A stretch of 5,550 bases of DNA, from positions 1-5,550 of the forward strand of contig JAFARV010000809.1 in the NCBI GenBank assembly GCA_019245255.1. The letters run 5' to 3'. The stretch comes from Acidobacteriaceae bacterium (GTDB taxonomy: Bacteria > Acidobacteriota > Terriglobia > Bryobacterales > Bryobacteraceae). The notes beneath the pieces were generated by a model. That model was given only the letters and a program-made list of their open reading frames with translations. It was not told where the DNA came from and searched no databases. Shown in pieces: positions 5,016-5,550 of the stretch (its first letter is position 1; each line of letters opens with the position of its first letter). The position numbers and the translations under genes were made by a program.

Positions 5016-5550
5016 ATGTCCAGAGTCTTTAGCCGGAGGAAGTGGCTGCTGTCCACCTCGGGAGCATTTGCGGCAGCTTCTCTGGGAACCGCGCAGGAGT
5101 ACCGCATCGAGGGCGCCGACTTCAAGCTCGGTGTCGCCTCTTACTCATTCCGGAAATTCTCGCGGGAGCAGGCGATTCAGATGACGAAAGAGCTAGGCAC
5201 GCCCTATCTCAACGTCAAGGATTATCATCTTGCACTGACCAGCACATCCGAGGAGATAGACACCGCCCGTAAACAGTTCGCTGATGCGGGAATCATCATC
5301 GTCGGTTGTGGAAACATAAGTTTCCCCACCGAGGACGAAGCGGATATCAGAAGAAAGTTCGAATACGCGCAAAGGCTCGGATCACCTTTGATTGTTTGTG
5401 CGCCCACCCACGCAAGCCTACCGAAACTCGAAAAGTTCGTCCGGCAGTACAACATCAAAATTGCCGTCCACAATCATGGTCCGGAAGACAAGCATTTCCC
5501 CACTCCCCAAAGCGTTCTGGAAGCGGTGCGCGGCATGGACCCGCGGTGCG
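5016..5550 (+). CDS. Tat-exported sugar phosphate isomerase/epimerase-like TIM-barrel protein (partial)
   Basis: ATG 5016 opens a frame that runs through the right edge, giving 178 codons of a protein usually near 280-300 residues. The N-terminus MSRVFSRRKWLLSTSG is a twin-arginine signal: SRRKWLL at 6-12, a hydrophobic stretch to about 24, and probable cleavage near TAQ-EY (25-29). The mature part follows the xylose-isomerase-like TIM-barrel fold: LGVASYSFR as the first strand, YLNVKDYHL (64-72), GIIIVGCGN (92-100), LGSPLIVCAPT (121-131) and IAVHNHGPED (149-158). The HNHG is the conserved strand motif at the metal/active site, and the remaining ligands lie beyond the window. The family covers epimerases, isomerases and, more recently, lyases acting on 3-keto-glycosides. 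Folding before Tat export agrees with a metal cofactor. It sits 2 bases after the ABC transporter stop, so it belongs to that operon, although a functional link to the transporter is not obvious. Substrate unknown. Confidence 0.9.
   Translation, partial: MSRVFSRRKWLLSTSGAFAAASLGTAQEYRIEGADFKLGVASYSFRKFSREQAIQMTKELGTPYLNVKDYHLALTSTSEEIDTARKQFADAGIIIVGCGNISFPTEDEADIRRKFEYAQRLGSPLIVCAPTHASLPKLEKFVRQYNIKIAVHNHGPEDKHFPTPQSVLEAVRGMDPRC

Overview
The window looks like chromosomal DNA from a moderately GC-rich, Gram-negative-type environmental bacterium. Three features together recall Acidobacteriota of the Solibacter/Bryobacter type: a Tat-signal sugar isomerase/epimerase, a Gfo/Idh/MocA oxidoreductase of the GVTGRMG type, and an adjacent cupin. 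Planctomycetes and Verrucomicrobia also carry such genes. The taxonomic call is inference from family flavour, not from a marker gene. Coding density is very high, with no gene-free stretch over 300 bases. I see no RNA gene, CRISPR array, insertion sequence or phage feature.

Left half, minus strand, read right to left: a single-domain cupin (about 2028-1486), a Gfo/Idh/MocA oxidoreductase (1496-339) whose start overlaps the cupin stop by 11 bases, and, after a 74-base gap, the first 88 codons of an acyl-CoA (delta-9 type) desaturase that runs off the left edge. The cupin and oxidoreductase are almost certainly co-transcribed and translationally coupled. The desaturase may have its own promoter.

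Right half, plus strand: a two-helix membrane protein of unknown function with a PH-like soluble part (2063-2650), a YdcF/DUF218 protein (2704-3273, possibly really starting at a CTG at 2653), a complete ABC exporter half-transporter (3274-5013), and the start of a Tat-exported TIM-barrel sugar phosphate isomerase/epimerase-like protein (5016 to the right edge). Spacing of 0-2 bases between most of these, or 53 bases at YdcF if the GTG start is used, indicates one operon.

The two units diverge from a very compact point near 2028-2064. In the longest reading of the cupin its ATG and the ATG of the plus-strand gene share the same CATG. Functionally, one theme is carbohydrate conversion (oxidoreductase, cupin, exported TIM-barrel isomerase). 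The other is the cell envelope (desaturase, YdcF, ABC exporter, small membrane protein). No previously undescribed system can be demonstrated here. The most notable points are the non-canonical Walker B acid in an apparently partnerless ABC half-transporter, the probable CTG start of the YdcF gene, and the overlapping divergent starts.
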